NCBI GenBank assembly: GCA_017591395.1 | Contig: WEDG01003971.1 | Location: 1 to 64,000 of the forward strand | From: Schistocephalus solidus | Lineage: Eukaryota > Platyhelminthes > Cestoda > Diphyllobothriidea > Diphyllobothriidae | DNA: 64,000 nt | Reading direction: 5' to 3' | In this document: in pieces, positions 43,843 through 54,089 of the stretch | Layout: every line of letters starts with the position of its first letter | Position numbering within the stretch: the stretch's first letter is position 1 | Made by a program: the position numbers and the translations under genes | Notes under the pieces: model-generated | Databases searched by the model: none | Seen by the model: only the letters and a program-made list of their open reading frames with translations | Told to the model about the DNA's origin: nothing

Positions 43843-44853
43843 TTACCGGAGGTTGTCGTGGAGGTGAATGTGTCCTAAGAGGCCCATGCGGTGTGTAAAA
43901 TGTGCGGGAGCAAGGAGGTCAGTGAAGGCGGGCGCGTCGACTATATGTCGGAGCCCCAGGCACTGGTTCACCAGCCTCCGTGCGATGGATTCGCAGGTGA
44001 CCGGCCAGGCCGATGCGTGAGTTGAAGTTGCGGGCGCAGTGTGGGCAGAAGAAATCGGTAGAGGCTGGGGCGATGTCATTCATGGTAGTGGGGGTGGCAG
44101 GGCGCTAAGAATGGCAGGAGCGGAGGGTGTGAATGGTGTATCGGTGTTGTCGGCATTGTGGTGAATTCCGCTGTCATGGATGCGCATGTGACCGAATAGG
44201 CCCATGCGATGAGTGAATGCGCGAGTACAGTGAGGGCAGTGGAGGCGACGATCTCTGCTGTGTGATGGTGTTCCAGGCACTGGCTCACCGGTCTCTGTAC
44301 GATGTATTCGCAAGTGACCGACCAGGCCGATGCGTGAGGTGAATGTGCGGTCGCATTGAGTACAGCTTAGGAGAGATTCCCCATCGCTGATGGTGGTTGT
44401 GGTGGTAGTAGTGAAGGCGAAGGCAATGGTGGTTGCGGTGGTGGGGGGTAACAAGCGATGAGTAGATGGATGTGGTCTCTATGATGGTGGGAGTAATGGA
44501 ATTGATGTCAGGAGTGAGGGTGGGGAGTCAGAATGAGGGTTGGCAGAATTTGACGTAGAAATTGGAATTGTGGGATCGTTGGTGCATTGCGTCCGAAGAT
44601 GTCCGACCAGGCCGATTCGCGCGCGGAAGATGCGTTGACAGCGCGGGCATGTTGACAGGGCCTGGGCATTGGCGGTGTTGGTGCGGGGCGCTGGTGACTT
44701 TCGTGCCGCTCTTTTAGTCTTGGCGGCGGCGATCCGGTTGGCCTCGTAGATTGCTGAACCAGTCTTCACTGATCTTCTCCATGCCGGTCTATCCTGGGCG
44801 AGGTCTTCCCAGTCTGCCGAGTTGATTTGCAGTTGCTTCAGCGATTTCTTCAA
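43843..44853 (-). pseudogene. RTE-Zn copy 3 C2H2 zinc-finger array
   Basis: The frame 44,853-44,479 has [40 protein letters not shown] and the first finger CPRCQRIFRARIGLVGHLRTQC. The frame 44,454-44,080 has fingers CTQCDRTFTSRIGLVGHLRIH and CPHCTRAFTHRMGLFGHMRIH. The last two fingers (44,079-43,843) are only partly in frame and end in FTHRMGLLGHIHLHDNLR. Order and spacing equal copy 2, so the five-finger array is a family trait and not a chance fusion. Confidence 0.85.
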
Positions 44854-45099
44854 AGTGTCCTTTGTAGCGTCGTTTTTTTGACCCCCCTGCCGACGAGAAC
44901 CCGTAGCGACATCTCCGTAGAAAAAGTCGTTTGGGTAGTCGCTCGTCGTCCATTCTTACCAAGTGGCCGCTCCATCGCAGCTGCACTTGCCTCAGCATGG
45001 CATGGATGCTGAGGATTCCGGTCCGCTCCAGGACTTCCGTGTCCGGTATCCCTGTCTTGCCATCTCAGCTTCAGTATTCTGCGGAGGCAGCTGAGATGA

Positions 45100-46370
45100 A
45101 AGTGATTCAGCTTCCTGGCTTGGTTCGAGTAGACGGTCCAGGTTTCCGCCCGTAAAGGAGTGTCGACAAGACGACGGCCTTGTACATCTTCAGTTTGGTG
45201 TTCAGGTGAATACCGTGGCAATTCCACAGGGAGGCTCGCAGCCGGCCGAAGGCCTGACTAGCTTTGGAAATCCGTTGGGCAACCTCGTCATCGATTCTCG
45301 TGTTGCGCGAAATCGTGCTTCCTAGATAAGCGAAGGTCTCCACGTTTTTGGAGTTGAGCACCGCTGACATTGATTCGAGGAGCATTGTATTCCGCGCTGG
45401 GTGGCGGCTGGTGCATGACAACCGTTTTGGCTGTACTGATTGTTAATCCAAAAATCGGCGCAGCCTTCGGCGAAGAGGTCCATGCTCCTTTGCATGTCCT
45501 CCTCCGTCACGGTGTTAAGGGCGCAGTCGTCCGCGAAGAGCAAGTCATGGACTGTAGTCGTAGACACGCGCGTTGGAGCCTGCATACGCCGACTGTTGAG
45601 AAGGCGCCCGTCAGTTCTGTAGGCGATGCGAACACCAGGCTGCTCATCACGGTAGGCGTCCATCAGCATAGCCGAGAACATGAGACTGAAGAGGGTGGGG
45701 GCCAGTACGCAGCCCCTGCTTTACTCCGTTGGTCACTGCGAATGCTTCGGATACCGTCCCGTTGTCAGTGACGCGCGCCGTCATCCCGTCATGAAGCTGA
45801 CGCACCATGTGCGTGAACCACTCCAGGACAACCAAATTTCTGCATGACTTTCCACAGTCCGTCACGATTCACCGTGTCAAAGGCTTTCGTTAGATCCACG
45901 AAGGTAGTGTAAAGGTGAGTTCGCATCTCCCTGACACTTCTCTTGTAGCTGGCGGGCGGCGAAGATCATATCGGTTGTCCCTGCGGTGTCGGCGGAAGCC
46001 ACATTGGCTTTCCGGGAGCAGGCCCCTGCTCTAGATGACCGTTAAGACGATTGAGAAGGATACGGGCGAAGATCTTCCCGGCGATGTTGAGCAACGAGAT
46101 GCCTCTGTGATTATCACAGAGTTGCCGGTTCCCCTTCCGTTTGTAGAGATGGACGATGGTCGCGTCTTTGAAATCCTGAGGAACTTGTCCTTGGCGCCAC
46201 ATCTCCTGGAAGAGTGTTGTGAGTTCTGCCATCAGCCGGGGCCCACCGTGCTTGTAGACTTTCGGTGGGATAGTGTCGGATCCCGGTGCTTTACCGCTGG
46301 AAATCTGCTGCACGGCCCGGATGGTTTCTGGTAGGGAAGGCGGCAGATCCAGGTCATTGTTCGTGTCCAC
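45100..46370 (-). pseudogene. RTE-Zn copy 3 reverse transcriptase
   Basis: Pieces in sequence: SSGKAPGSDTIPPKVYKHGGPRLMAELTTLFQEMWRQGQVPQDFKDATIVHLYKRKGNRQL and ISLLNIAGKIFARILLNRL (46,370-45,966), VRQLHDGMTARVTDN and TNGVKQG (45,865-45,647), VHDLLFADDCALNTVTEEDMQRSMDL (45,681-45,322, with both catalytic Asp at 45,526-45,531) and [37 protein letters not shown] (45,421-45,107). At least three frameshifts separate them. Confidence 0.85.
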
Positions 46371-46429
46371 TTGAGGGAGCTGGTCAATGGCAGCATCGGA
46401 GATGGCTGATGAGCAATTATGACACTTCT

Positions 46430-47640
46430 GAAGTGCTCGGCCCAGCGCTTCAGAATTTGCGATTTCTCTGTCAGCAGTGTTGTCCCATCAGAGCTGAGCA
46501 GCGGTGCGGACCCCCTTGATACACGGGCCGTAGATGGCCTTGATGGCTTTGAAAAAGTTTTTCATTTCATTGCGGTCCGCATACCCCTGGATTTCTTCAG
46601 CCTTTCGGACAGTTCATATGTCCTGCATCTCCAACAACCGTTGCTGTACAAGGCGGCGGCATATGAAAAAGGCTGCTCTGGTGGCGTCAGTCCGAAGATT
46701 CATGTAGGCTTTGTGAAGTTCATTCTTCTCCACGAGTAAGTTGCCGCGTCGGCGTCATTGTCGTCAAAACCAATCCTGGTTTTGACGGCGTGCGCGTCCG
46801 AGGACTTCGCGGGCGGTGGACAGCATGACGTTTTCAGCAGTTGATACCACCGTGTTTACACGGTGGCATTAATATCTGGAGCATGCAGGTTCTCCAGTTT
46901 CTCGGTTATTTGGTTACTGAAATCAAAATCCGAGAGCAGGCAGATTAAACAAAAGAGTATTCAACTTACCTGTTGGTCGCTTACATTGGGGCCTTCGTCG
47001 GGGTTGAAGTTGGAGCCCCATTTGTGAGATAACGAGGCGGCGATCCGTCCAACCATCGGCATCGCCTTGATTACCAGCACGTCCTGTCAATCTCGCCTCC
47101 AGACGAGAACATAGTCCAGCAGCCGCCAGCGCCGCGACCGAGGATGATTCGCGTGGCCTTCTCCCGCGTCGGAAGGCAAAAAGTACGTGCTGGTCAGCAG
47201 GAGACGGTGTTCTGCACATGTTCGCAGAAGAAGGAAGCAATTATCATTACAGCTACCGAGACCTTTGGGGACCCAGCACTCCCTGCCAGGCAGTGTGGTC
47301 CGTCCCGACGCGAGCGTTGAAGTCACCAACGACAATTAACTCGTCCACCTTCGGCACAGTCGCCAGCAGGGTGTGCAGGTCCTCGTAGAATTCGACCTTC
47401 GCCGCATCAGAGCCCGTCATTTAGGTGGGGGGAGAGGCGTAGGCGCTGAAGATGGTGGCGAATTTGTCTCCCCAGAAGAGGCAGGCCGAGGCTCATCAGG
47501 CGATCATTGATACGGCGGCAAAAGGGCAGACGTCCCACGATAACGTTCCGGATGGCAAAGGAAACACCAGCGTCGCGTCGCTCTGACTTAGGTCGGCCGC
47601 TCCAGCTGCGGCTGCCATTCAGGCTTTTCAAGTTTTACGA
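46430..47640 (-). pseudogene. RTE-Zn copy 3 endonuclease and linker
   Basis: The frame 47,631-47,407 has WSGRPKSERRDAGVSFAIRNVIVGRLP and INDRLMSLGLPL, the middle of the APE-type endonuclease. Then, in other frames, come [17 protein letters not shown] sequence near 47,310-47,340 and [19 protein letters not shown] (47,335-47,087), which matches copy 1. The linker towards the RT (46,750-46,430) is degenerate. The expected endonuclease start LAAWNV lies at about 47,905, beyond the inserted repeat. Confidence 0.78.
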
Positions 47641-47649
47641 CTCCAGAGA

Positions 47650-47885
47650 ACATCAGAATTTAGATAGCAGCACCTTCAATTAATTGAGGAGAATCATTAC
47701 CTTAACATACTTCTATAGTAACCGTAAAATTATTATTGGTAAGGATGCCTTAGATGGCCGCCTAAAGAGGCCACTGTAAAAGGAACCATCCACAACACAT
47801 GATTAGACTAAGGGTTAAGGTTATTATCTTGTTAATTGTAGGGTTGAGGTTAAGGATATGGGCGGTTGCTCCTAGGATCATCTAA
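47650..47885 (+). repeat. TTAGGG-like dispersed repeat inside the copy 3 endonuclease
   Basis: GGTAAGGATGCCTTAGATGG at about 47,738 and CCACAACACATG at about 47,790 match 14,670-14,730. Both copies are followed by GGTTAAGG-type units. It separates LAAWNVHSF (minus, about 47,905-47,880) from the rest of the endonuclease, replacing some 30 codons. Confidence 0.65.
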
Positions 47886-47889
47886 AGGA

Positions 47890-48500
47890 ATGAACATTCC
47901 AGGCTGCTAATGTGAGTGGACTCACCCGGGCAGCCTGGAACGTATGGCGCGGGGGATGGGGATGAGGGTATTGTTGTTTGTTTGAGTTTTACGACCGCGA
48001 GCCGCGAACGGCTAGAGAAGACGTGAGACCCAGCTTTTGTTTAGGGCACCTTTTCTAGCCCCTTCCTCCGCGAGGAGGCAAGCAGTGCTGTCCCTAAATA
48101 GGGCTGCTCGGACATCCCAGATGGCTGCCAAATTCCAAAATGGGTCACGGTTTTGTTTTAGCGGGAGCGACCCGAGGTAGCATGGGCCGCCTAAGGGGTT
48201 GCTGTTGCCCCACCGTAGGACTTTTTGAGAGTCAGGGAGGTGGGAAGTTCGGAAGTCAGACATACCGGGTGTGGAGGCACACACAACACCGGAGACCCTC
48301 ACCTAGTTTAGCCTACCGGTCGTGACAGTTGCCAATGGTGTGGCTGCTGGGAAGAATCCGAATTCGAGGAGCCACATGTTAGAGTTGGGTACCAGTTAGA
48401 GGCGGCCATAGAAGCATTCACCAACTGTACGAGACAAATGGAGCGACCAAATGCTATCTGTGTAGTGCTACCCCTAACTAGTACCCCCTACACCCCACAC
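47890..48500 (-). other. RTE-Zn copy 3 5' leader
   Basis: Matches the copy 1 leader. It ends in the endonuclease start SLAAWNVHSF at about 47,905. R1-d begins directly at the outer end, near 48,500. Confidence 0.65.
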
Positions 48501-49095
48501 ACACAAACGATAGTTCGAGCGTCGTAGTCCGACGATGTCCAACGCATGCTCCACGGAAGGGTGGTGCAGGGACGGTGACTTGCGCATGATTTAGTTTAAA
48601 TTGAGAGAAGACTTGCTCTGCATCTACCACACTCTCTCCTCCTCCACCACTTGCACCCGGTGTCATGACAGAATCAGGAAGACCGGAGATGGAAGAGGGC
48701 GCATGTGGCTGGCGTGACTGGAGCCGCACCTGGGCGTACCAACACACCTGGCTCGGATCCCACGGAGTGAAAGTGCCATCAAGGCCTTATTAAGAAGGAT
48801 CCATTGCAGCCTGACTCACAGTCCGCCAGTCAGCCACTCCAAACAAAACACACATTGGGCTGACCATGCGGTCCGAGTTATCCCGTCAGTTGGCAACCTT
48901 CCAAGCCACGGCTTTTAGCGCACAGTGATAGTTTCAAGCACGTCAGTTTGTTTAAAATGAGGACAATGCGCTGAGCCGTCGACCTCACTCTCTTCCCCAC
49001 CGCCCAAAATCAGACCACTGTCCGAGTCGGTCAGTTGTCTGATGTGGAAGTGGGCGCAACTGCTGGTGGCCTCATACAACGTATATGAACAGGCC
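48500..49095 (-). repeat. R1 repeat, copy d
   Basis: A full-length minus-strand R1 abutting the 5' end of RTE-Zn copy 3, from the ACGATAGTTCGAGCGTCGTA segment (plus strand) through TTGGCAACCTTCCAAGCCAC to TCAGTTGTCTGATGTGGAAG. Confidence 0.8.
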
Positions 49096-49100
49096 CCACC

Positions 49101-49840
49101 CACACGATAGTTCGAACGTCGTAGTCCGACGATGTCCACCGTATGCTCCATGGAAGGGTGGAGCAGGGACGGTAACTTGCGCGTAAATTAGTTTAAAGTG
49201 ATAGTAGTCTTGCGCTGCAGCTACCGCACTCTCTCCTCCTCCCCCACCTGAGCCCGGTGTCAAGACAGAGTCAAGAAGACCGGAGGCGGGAGAGGACGCA
49301 GGTGGCTGGCGCGGCCGGATCCCCTAAGTCCTAGCCGCCCCTGGGCGTGCCACCACACCCCCCATGTTCGGCATTTGCTGGCGGAGCGCAACCCGAATAA
49401 CGCATGCCGTGACCTGATATGGCCCCCGTGTTGGTCCAACGCATCTACCACGTGGCGCGTTTAAGGGGCTTCACACGATAGTTCGACCGTCGTAGTCCGA
49501 CGATGTCCACCGTATGCTCCATGGAAGGGTAGTGCAGGGACGGTTACTTGCGCGTGAATTAGTTTTAAGTGATAGTAGCCTTGCGCTGCAGCTACCACAC
49601 TCTCTCCTCCTCCCCCACCTGAGCCTGGTGTCAAGACAGAGTCAAGAAGACCGGAGGCGGGAGAGGACGCAGGTAGCTGGCGCGGCCGGGTCCCCTAAGT
49701 CCTAGCCTCCCCTAGGCGTGCCACCACAACTCCCATGTTCGGCATTTGTTAGCGGAGCGCAACCCGAATAACGCATGCCGTGCCCTGATGCGGCCCCCTT
49801 GTTGGTCCAACGCATCTACCACGTGGCCCGTTTAGGGGGC
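49101..49840 (-). repeat. tandem duplication of a 371 bp R1-derived unit
   Basis: Two units start with CACACGATAGTTCGA at 49,101 and 49,472 and end at TTTAAGGGGC/TTTAGGGGGC. By eye they are well over 90% identical. Each joins an R1 piece (to about 49,315) to a non-R1 piece (CCCCTAAGTCCTAGCC to CACGTGGC). A CA-rich stretch (49,851-49,878) follows. Confidence 0.85.
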
Positions 49841-49844
49841 AAAA

Positions 49845-52800
49845 GGGGCCACACACACACACCCACATACACACACGAGGTAAAAATCGGGGTAAATGGG
49901 GAGAACACGAGTTATTGCCATAAAAACTGTCGTAAGTATCCGCGCACCTTTCCGACGAACTTTGACCCCTGAGGAGATGGAAGCGCCTAAACGACCTCGG
50001 ACAGCATTTTCGGAGCAAGTTTAAGAGAAATGGAAAGATTGGAAGCTCGTAAGCAATGGCGTTGTTGCCCTCTGAGCACCGCCTTTTCTTCGAAGCGGGC
50101 AAAATAAGCCGGAGGAACTTGTGTTGCGAAACCTTTTGATTCGAAAGGGTCACAGGAGGCCAAAAACGGCGACCTCCAAGGCAAAAAAAACGAAAAGAAA
50201 AGAGTCGAAGCGGTGTTCTTCGTAAACTTGTGGACATCTGTACCTTCTTTGGAAGGAAGGTGTGGGTGAGTAAATTTCGTTTCACAACAGAACCTTGGGA
50301 ACCTAACAAAGGGTATCAGTGCTAAAAACAGTCATAAGTAGCTCACAGGGCGGTAAGAGTGGAGGCAGCACAGCGCAAAGGGGCCTCGAAAGCACGACTG
50401 TGGTTTTCCACAAATCGTCGATAAATTGGGTCGACAGCTGCCGTCGATTAAGGGAAAGTAGCCAAGGAAATATACATATGCTTATTTGTGTGCGGATAGA
50501 AAAACTATAAAGGGAAATAGCGTCGTACGTTCGTTGGAAGTTTTTGGGGCGGGAGACGGTAAGTGACTGCATACATCTGAAAAGTGGTCCGCACTCGTGG
50601 ATTTTGCCGTCCGATGCAGGACAAAAACATTTTGGCGCCAAGGGGAAATCAGGTCAGGCGAAAAGTATCATCACAAAGACAGCCACACGCAAACCGTCTA
50701 ATGTAAAATGGAGAGTGGCAGCCCTATGACGAGGCACTGATAAATGTGGTCCCTCAAAAAGATTTGTTGATTGAGACGGAGATAGGAAAGAGGGTAACAA
50801 TCCCGACGAAACAAGGTCAGGCTGAACTTGACCTCGTGGGAGATATTGACTCAGGCGCACGCGCGCGCACGCCATGATTAAGAAGCACCGCATCGAGAAA
50901 GCGGTGGACGTGGAGGAAGAGGCTGCGTCTGTTAAGATGCATGAAGACTGTCAACACGGAAAAATATGAGAGAGAGTGAAAGAGAGGAAAATGAATTGCA
51001 GGTCTCCCATCGGGGAAGAGCTCTTTATACGTGCAAGCATGTTGCTAGGGTTGGTCTTGCAGCCGAAGGCGGACATCACGAGGCAGAAATGGAAGAAACA
51101 GGGGCGGAGGGAAGTGGACGATAGGGGAAACCGGGTTACCGTGATTTTTGAGTTCTTGCTCAGCCACATGAGACCTTCTTTGAGTCCGTCTCCGGTGACT
51201 GCGTTGGAAGGCTGCACATACCAAATACGACCGGGCGCGAGTCGAGTAAGCTGCAGTTTTTTTCTTGAATCGTGCGGCTGCATGGCTGGCGAAGAAAAAG
51301 GTGTGAAACAGGAAATGTAGGCCCTCAATTACATTGGACGCGCTGGCTAAGGAATAAAAAGTATCAGGCAAAAATGTTTCTTCCGACAATCCCTACACAC
51401 TTTTAAATCTTAAACAAACTATTGGCAGTCCAGACAAGGCCACAAGTAAGTGTCACATACGATAAACCCCTGATTTAAGAACGAAATACGTCGAGTAAAA
51501 TGTCTGTGAGATCCCACCAAGCGCCCACATGGACGATCAGTGTAGAGCGACAGCGGACCAATAATCGAAAAAAACAAAAACCGAAAAGAATGGTCACACA
51601 TGGCTTATTTGGAAGCATGCATTGCTTCCGATAAATTATCATCGGTTCAGTACATTTATATGAGAACGGGGTGAAAGTTGAAACATGTGATCAATACTGT
51701 TCCTTTCATGCAAGTGAAATTTATGAATAGGGGAGGGTTATTTTAAAAAGGGGAGGGGAGGGCGGGGAGTGCATGCAGGTAAGCGACCGTTGGCCAAACC
51801 GTACTACAACCTTAGGTGGGGCACATGAAAACCAAGCCAGTTAGCCATAGTCTTTCTAAAAACAAACGCTTCGTCACTTAAAACAACTGGATCAGGACTG
51901 CAGAGGAGGAATCGGTACTCCAGCCTGGACACGTCCGGCCACCGAATCAGACGCGTCGCTGTTAAATCAGGACTTCGCTGCTGTCGGGAACATTTCAACC
52001 TCACATAAGAACGACGACCACTCGATTTGGGTCCCATAGTGTTACATAATGGTAGTGTTTTATTAAAATGGGCGATGATCTGGGTGTTCCGGCTCGGAAT
52101 AAGGAAATATCTGGCTGGTGACGACAAATAAGCAACAAATAGTCGTTTCTGTCAGTTTCACGTTGTCAGAAACATTTCTGGTCAGTTGAACTTAGGAAAA
52201 GTGCCTCCAGGGACCTAAACCATGCTTGGCGATTGGGTATTGCGAGTGCGTTGACGCATTGAGACGGTCACGCGAAATACTCTGCTTAGGAGCCCTATAA
52301 TAAAACATTGTCATGAGCTCGATAAATTTTATTTTAGGCATTGTGCACACGCAGTATTGGCTCCAGCCTGGCAGAACAAAATTTAAAAGGGCTATCAGAA
52401 ACGACAGGGAAGCAGTGACCACACAGCCAGGAAATCAGCGATGTCAAACAGCCCTCTGAAGCTATTGAGATCATTCTGAGCAACAGCATTTTCACGTTCA
52501 GACCTGCATACAACTGCAAGTACCCAGGAACAGTTAAGTGGTTAGTAGGCAGGTCGCGAAAACAGCGCAACCGCAATTTATAAAAACAGTAAAGCGAGTT
52601 CAAAGGTGTGTTGTCCGTATGGTAAACCTATTCAGAACTTGTATCCAGTGAGAAAGCTGCTGAGCTCACCATTTATATATGGTTTTGTGGAGATGCCGTA
52701 AAAAACAAGATCTAGAGAACTCCATGTTTGAACTACAGTTTGTTTTCCGCATTATGACTTCCAAAGTTGTGAGCAATAGTAATCCGGGACAAAAATGTCC

Positions 52801-52970
52801 CGTTATTGGTTTCAGAATCCAATAAGCCTGAAATGACCGGAGAACTCGGAAATAAAATGTGTAAGAAATTTGACACAAGCAGCGGTTATGGCAAAGAATC
52901 GATAAAAATGGATATGACTGAGACACACAATGCATACTAAGACTGCAGAGCCTAGACTAATTTGACATCC
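49845..52970. other. no recognised gene
   Basis: Several open frames of 100-186 residues on both strands (49,749-50,309 minus; 50,976-51,320 plus and 50,951-51,328 minus) overlap one another and show no known domain. A plus-strand reading near 49,975-50,200 is rich in Lys and Arg (SKAKKTKRKESKR) but contains stops. None can be called a gene from sequence alone. Confidence 0.35.
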
Positions 52971-52974
52971 ACTT

Positions 52975-53085
52975 TAGCCAGTGACAGTTTGGCCGTCAAT
53001 TCGACGTGATCAGTCCTGTTCCGGACAGGAGCGTGGGTGCGCGAGTTAGTTTTACAGTGATAGAGGACTTGCGCAACATCCAGAA
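52975..53085 (-). repeat. R1 copy g, first piece
   Basis: GACAGTTTGGCCGTCAATTC to GATAGAGGACTTGCGCAACA (plus strand) matches R1 from its CGTCGTAGTCC region to the ACTTGCGCTGCAGCTACC region, where it is cut by PLE-G. Confidence 0.7.
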
Positions 53086-53712
53086 GAAGTAGATAAGATC
53101 ACTGAACAACAGCCTTATTCACCTGACGTTTCGATTCCAACTCGAACCCAGTGTAAAAATTACGGGAGATTCCTACACAAGGAGATGAACCATTTATAGG
53201 ATGCGATCGCTATGCTACTGCATGCCCTATGATAATTAATGGCTCCCCTTTATTGATCATGACTGTGCTCTGCTGCGCCAATTGGTTGATGGCCGGCATG
53301 CGGTCGTTATCCGCTGAAATTTCGTCACCCGTGTTGAGGGTGGCGTGATGATGGCTTAGCCATCTGGTTCACTCAGCCCAGGCGTTGGAAAGTGCGTTCG
53401 TCTGAGCGCTCCCCGAGTGGGTAATTACATTAGCCAAACTAAGCCCTCAACACCGAATATGGGCTGGGTGGTCATTGCACTTGTTAATAGACTGGGGGCC
53501 TATAAACTATGATTCAAGCAACTCGCGGCTGACGCGGTCGTCACTTCCCCACGAGAATTTTCGGCCTCGTCGAACTTGAATTTGTGGCCGGGTCTCAGGG
53601 AATGATCCACGACTTGAGAGTTGACGTCATTTCGTGCACTACTGCTGCTGCGGCGTTCGGCAATTTGCGTCCGGAGCCGTCCTACAGTTTCTCCGACGCA
53701 ATTTCTTTACTT
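53086..53712 (-). mobile_element. 5'-truncated PLE inside R1 (PLE-G)
   Basis: Minus strand. The 3' tail is at 53,086-53,260, with GACGTTTCGATTCCAACTCG marking a decayed hammerhead-like motif. An endonuclease relic follows: RVSRELLESWFIGPQSINKCND near 53,470-53,540 and CVGET-like sequence at about 53,690. It is truncated inside the YVGET box at about 53,712. No 5' inverted repeat is present. Confidence 0.78.
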
Positions 53713-54085
53713 TCAGAATGCACTCGCTCCCTTCCAGGCGTCATGACAGAGTCAAGACCACCGGAGGCGAGATCAGGCGCAAACGGATAGCGCAACCTGA
53801 GCTCTCGAACCTAGACGAGCCATTACTCTTCCACCCCTGCGCGTTCTCACAGACCTGGATCAGCGCAAGCTCAAAATTGCACCAAACAACAACAAAGTTC
53901 GGTCACTCGAGTTCCGGGTGATTGGGAGTGCCGTGAGCCACGGTAAGAAGGGAACCATTGCAGCCTGACTTCGTTCTACAGGAGGACCAAATTATCACGT
54001 CAGCTGGTAGCTTCAAAGCCACGGCTTTTAATGCACCGCGGTAGAGCCAAACATGTCAGGTTGTGCATAGTGAGGACTATGCGCT
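53713..54085 (-). repeat. R1 copy g, second piece
   Basis: Resumes R1 at the point where the first piece stopped (GCACTCGCTCCC, then CGTCATGACAGAGTCAAG) and runs to the GTGCATAGTGAGGACTATGC segment (plus strand). It is more diverged than other R1 copies. Confidence 0.7.
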
Positions 54086-54089
54086 GAAA

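Larger units (their letters stand above)
43620..48500 (-). mobile_element. RTE-type non-LTR retrotransposon with zinc fingers, copy 3
   Basis: The longest copy. Read on the minus strand: leader (48,500-47,890), endonuclease interrupted by another repeat (47,905-46,923), linker, RT (46,370-45,100) with an intact FADD box, finger array (44,853-43,843) and 3' UTR (43,843-43,620) passing into R1-c. Many single-base indels make it inactive, but each domain can be followed. Confidence 0.88.

Noticed and set aside
45370..45771. 133-residue plus-strand frame
   Set aside because: Antisense shadow of the RTE-Zn copy 3 reverse transcriptase.
49975..50030. KRPRTAFSEQV string resembling the start of a homeodomain
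   Set aside because: Only about ten residues fit, a stop follows at once, and none of the helix 3 residues are found downstream.
49749..50309. 186-residue minus-strand open frame
   Set aside because: Composition is rich in Arg, Pro, Cys and Phe with no domain, its end runs through a CA repeat and into the R1-derived unit, and its plus-strand reading is equally open in parts. Likely chance.
50951..51328. 125-residue minus and 114-residue plus frames over the same DNA
   Set aside because: Both strands are open, with no domain and no codon or start-site argument to prefer either.
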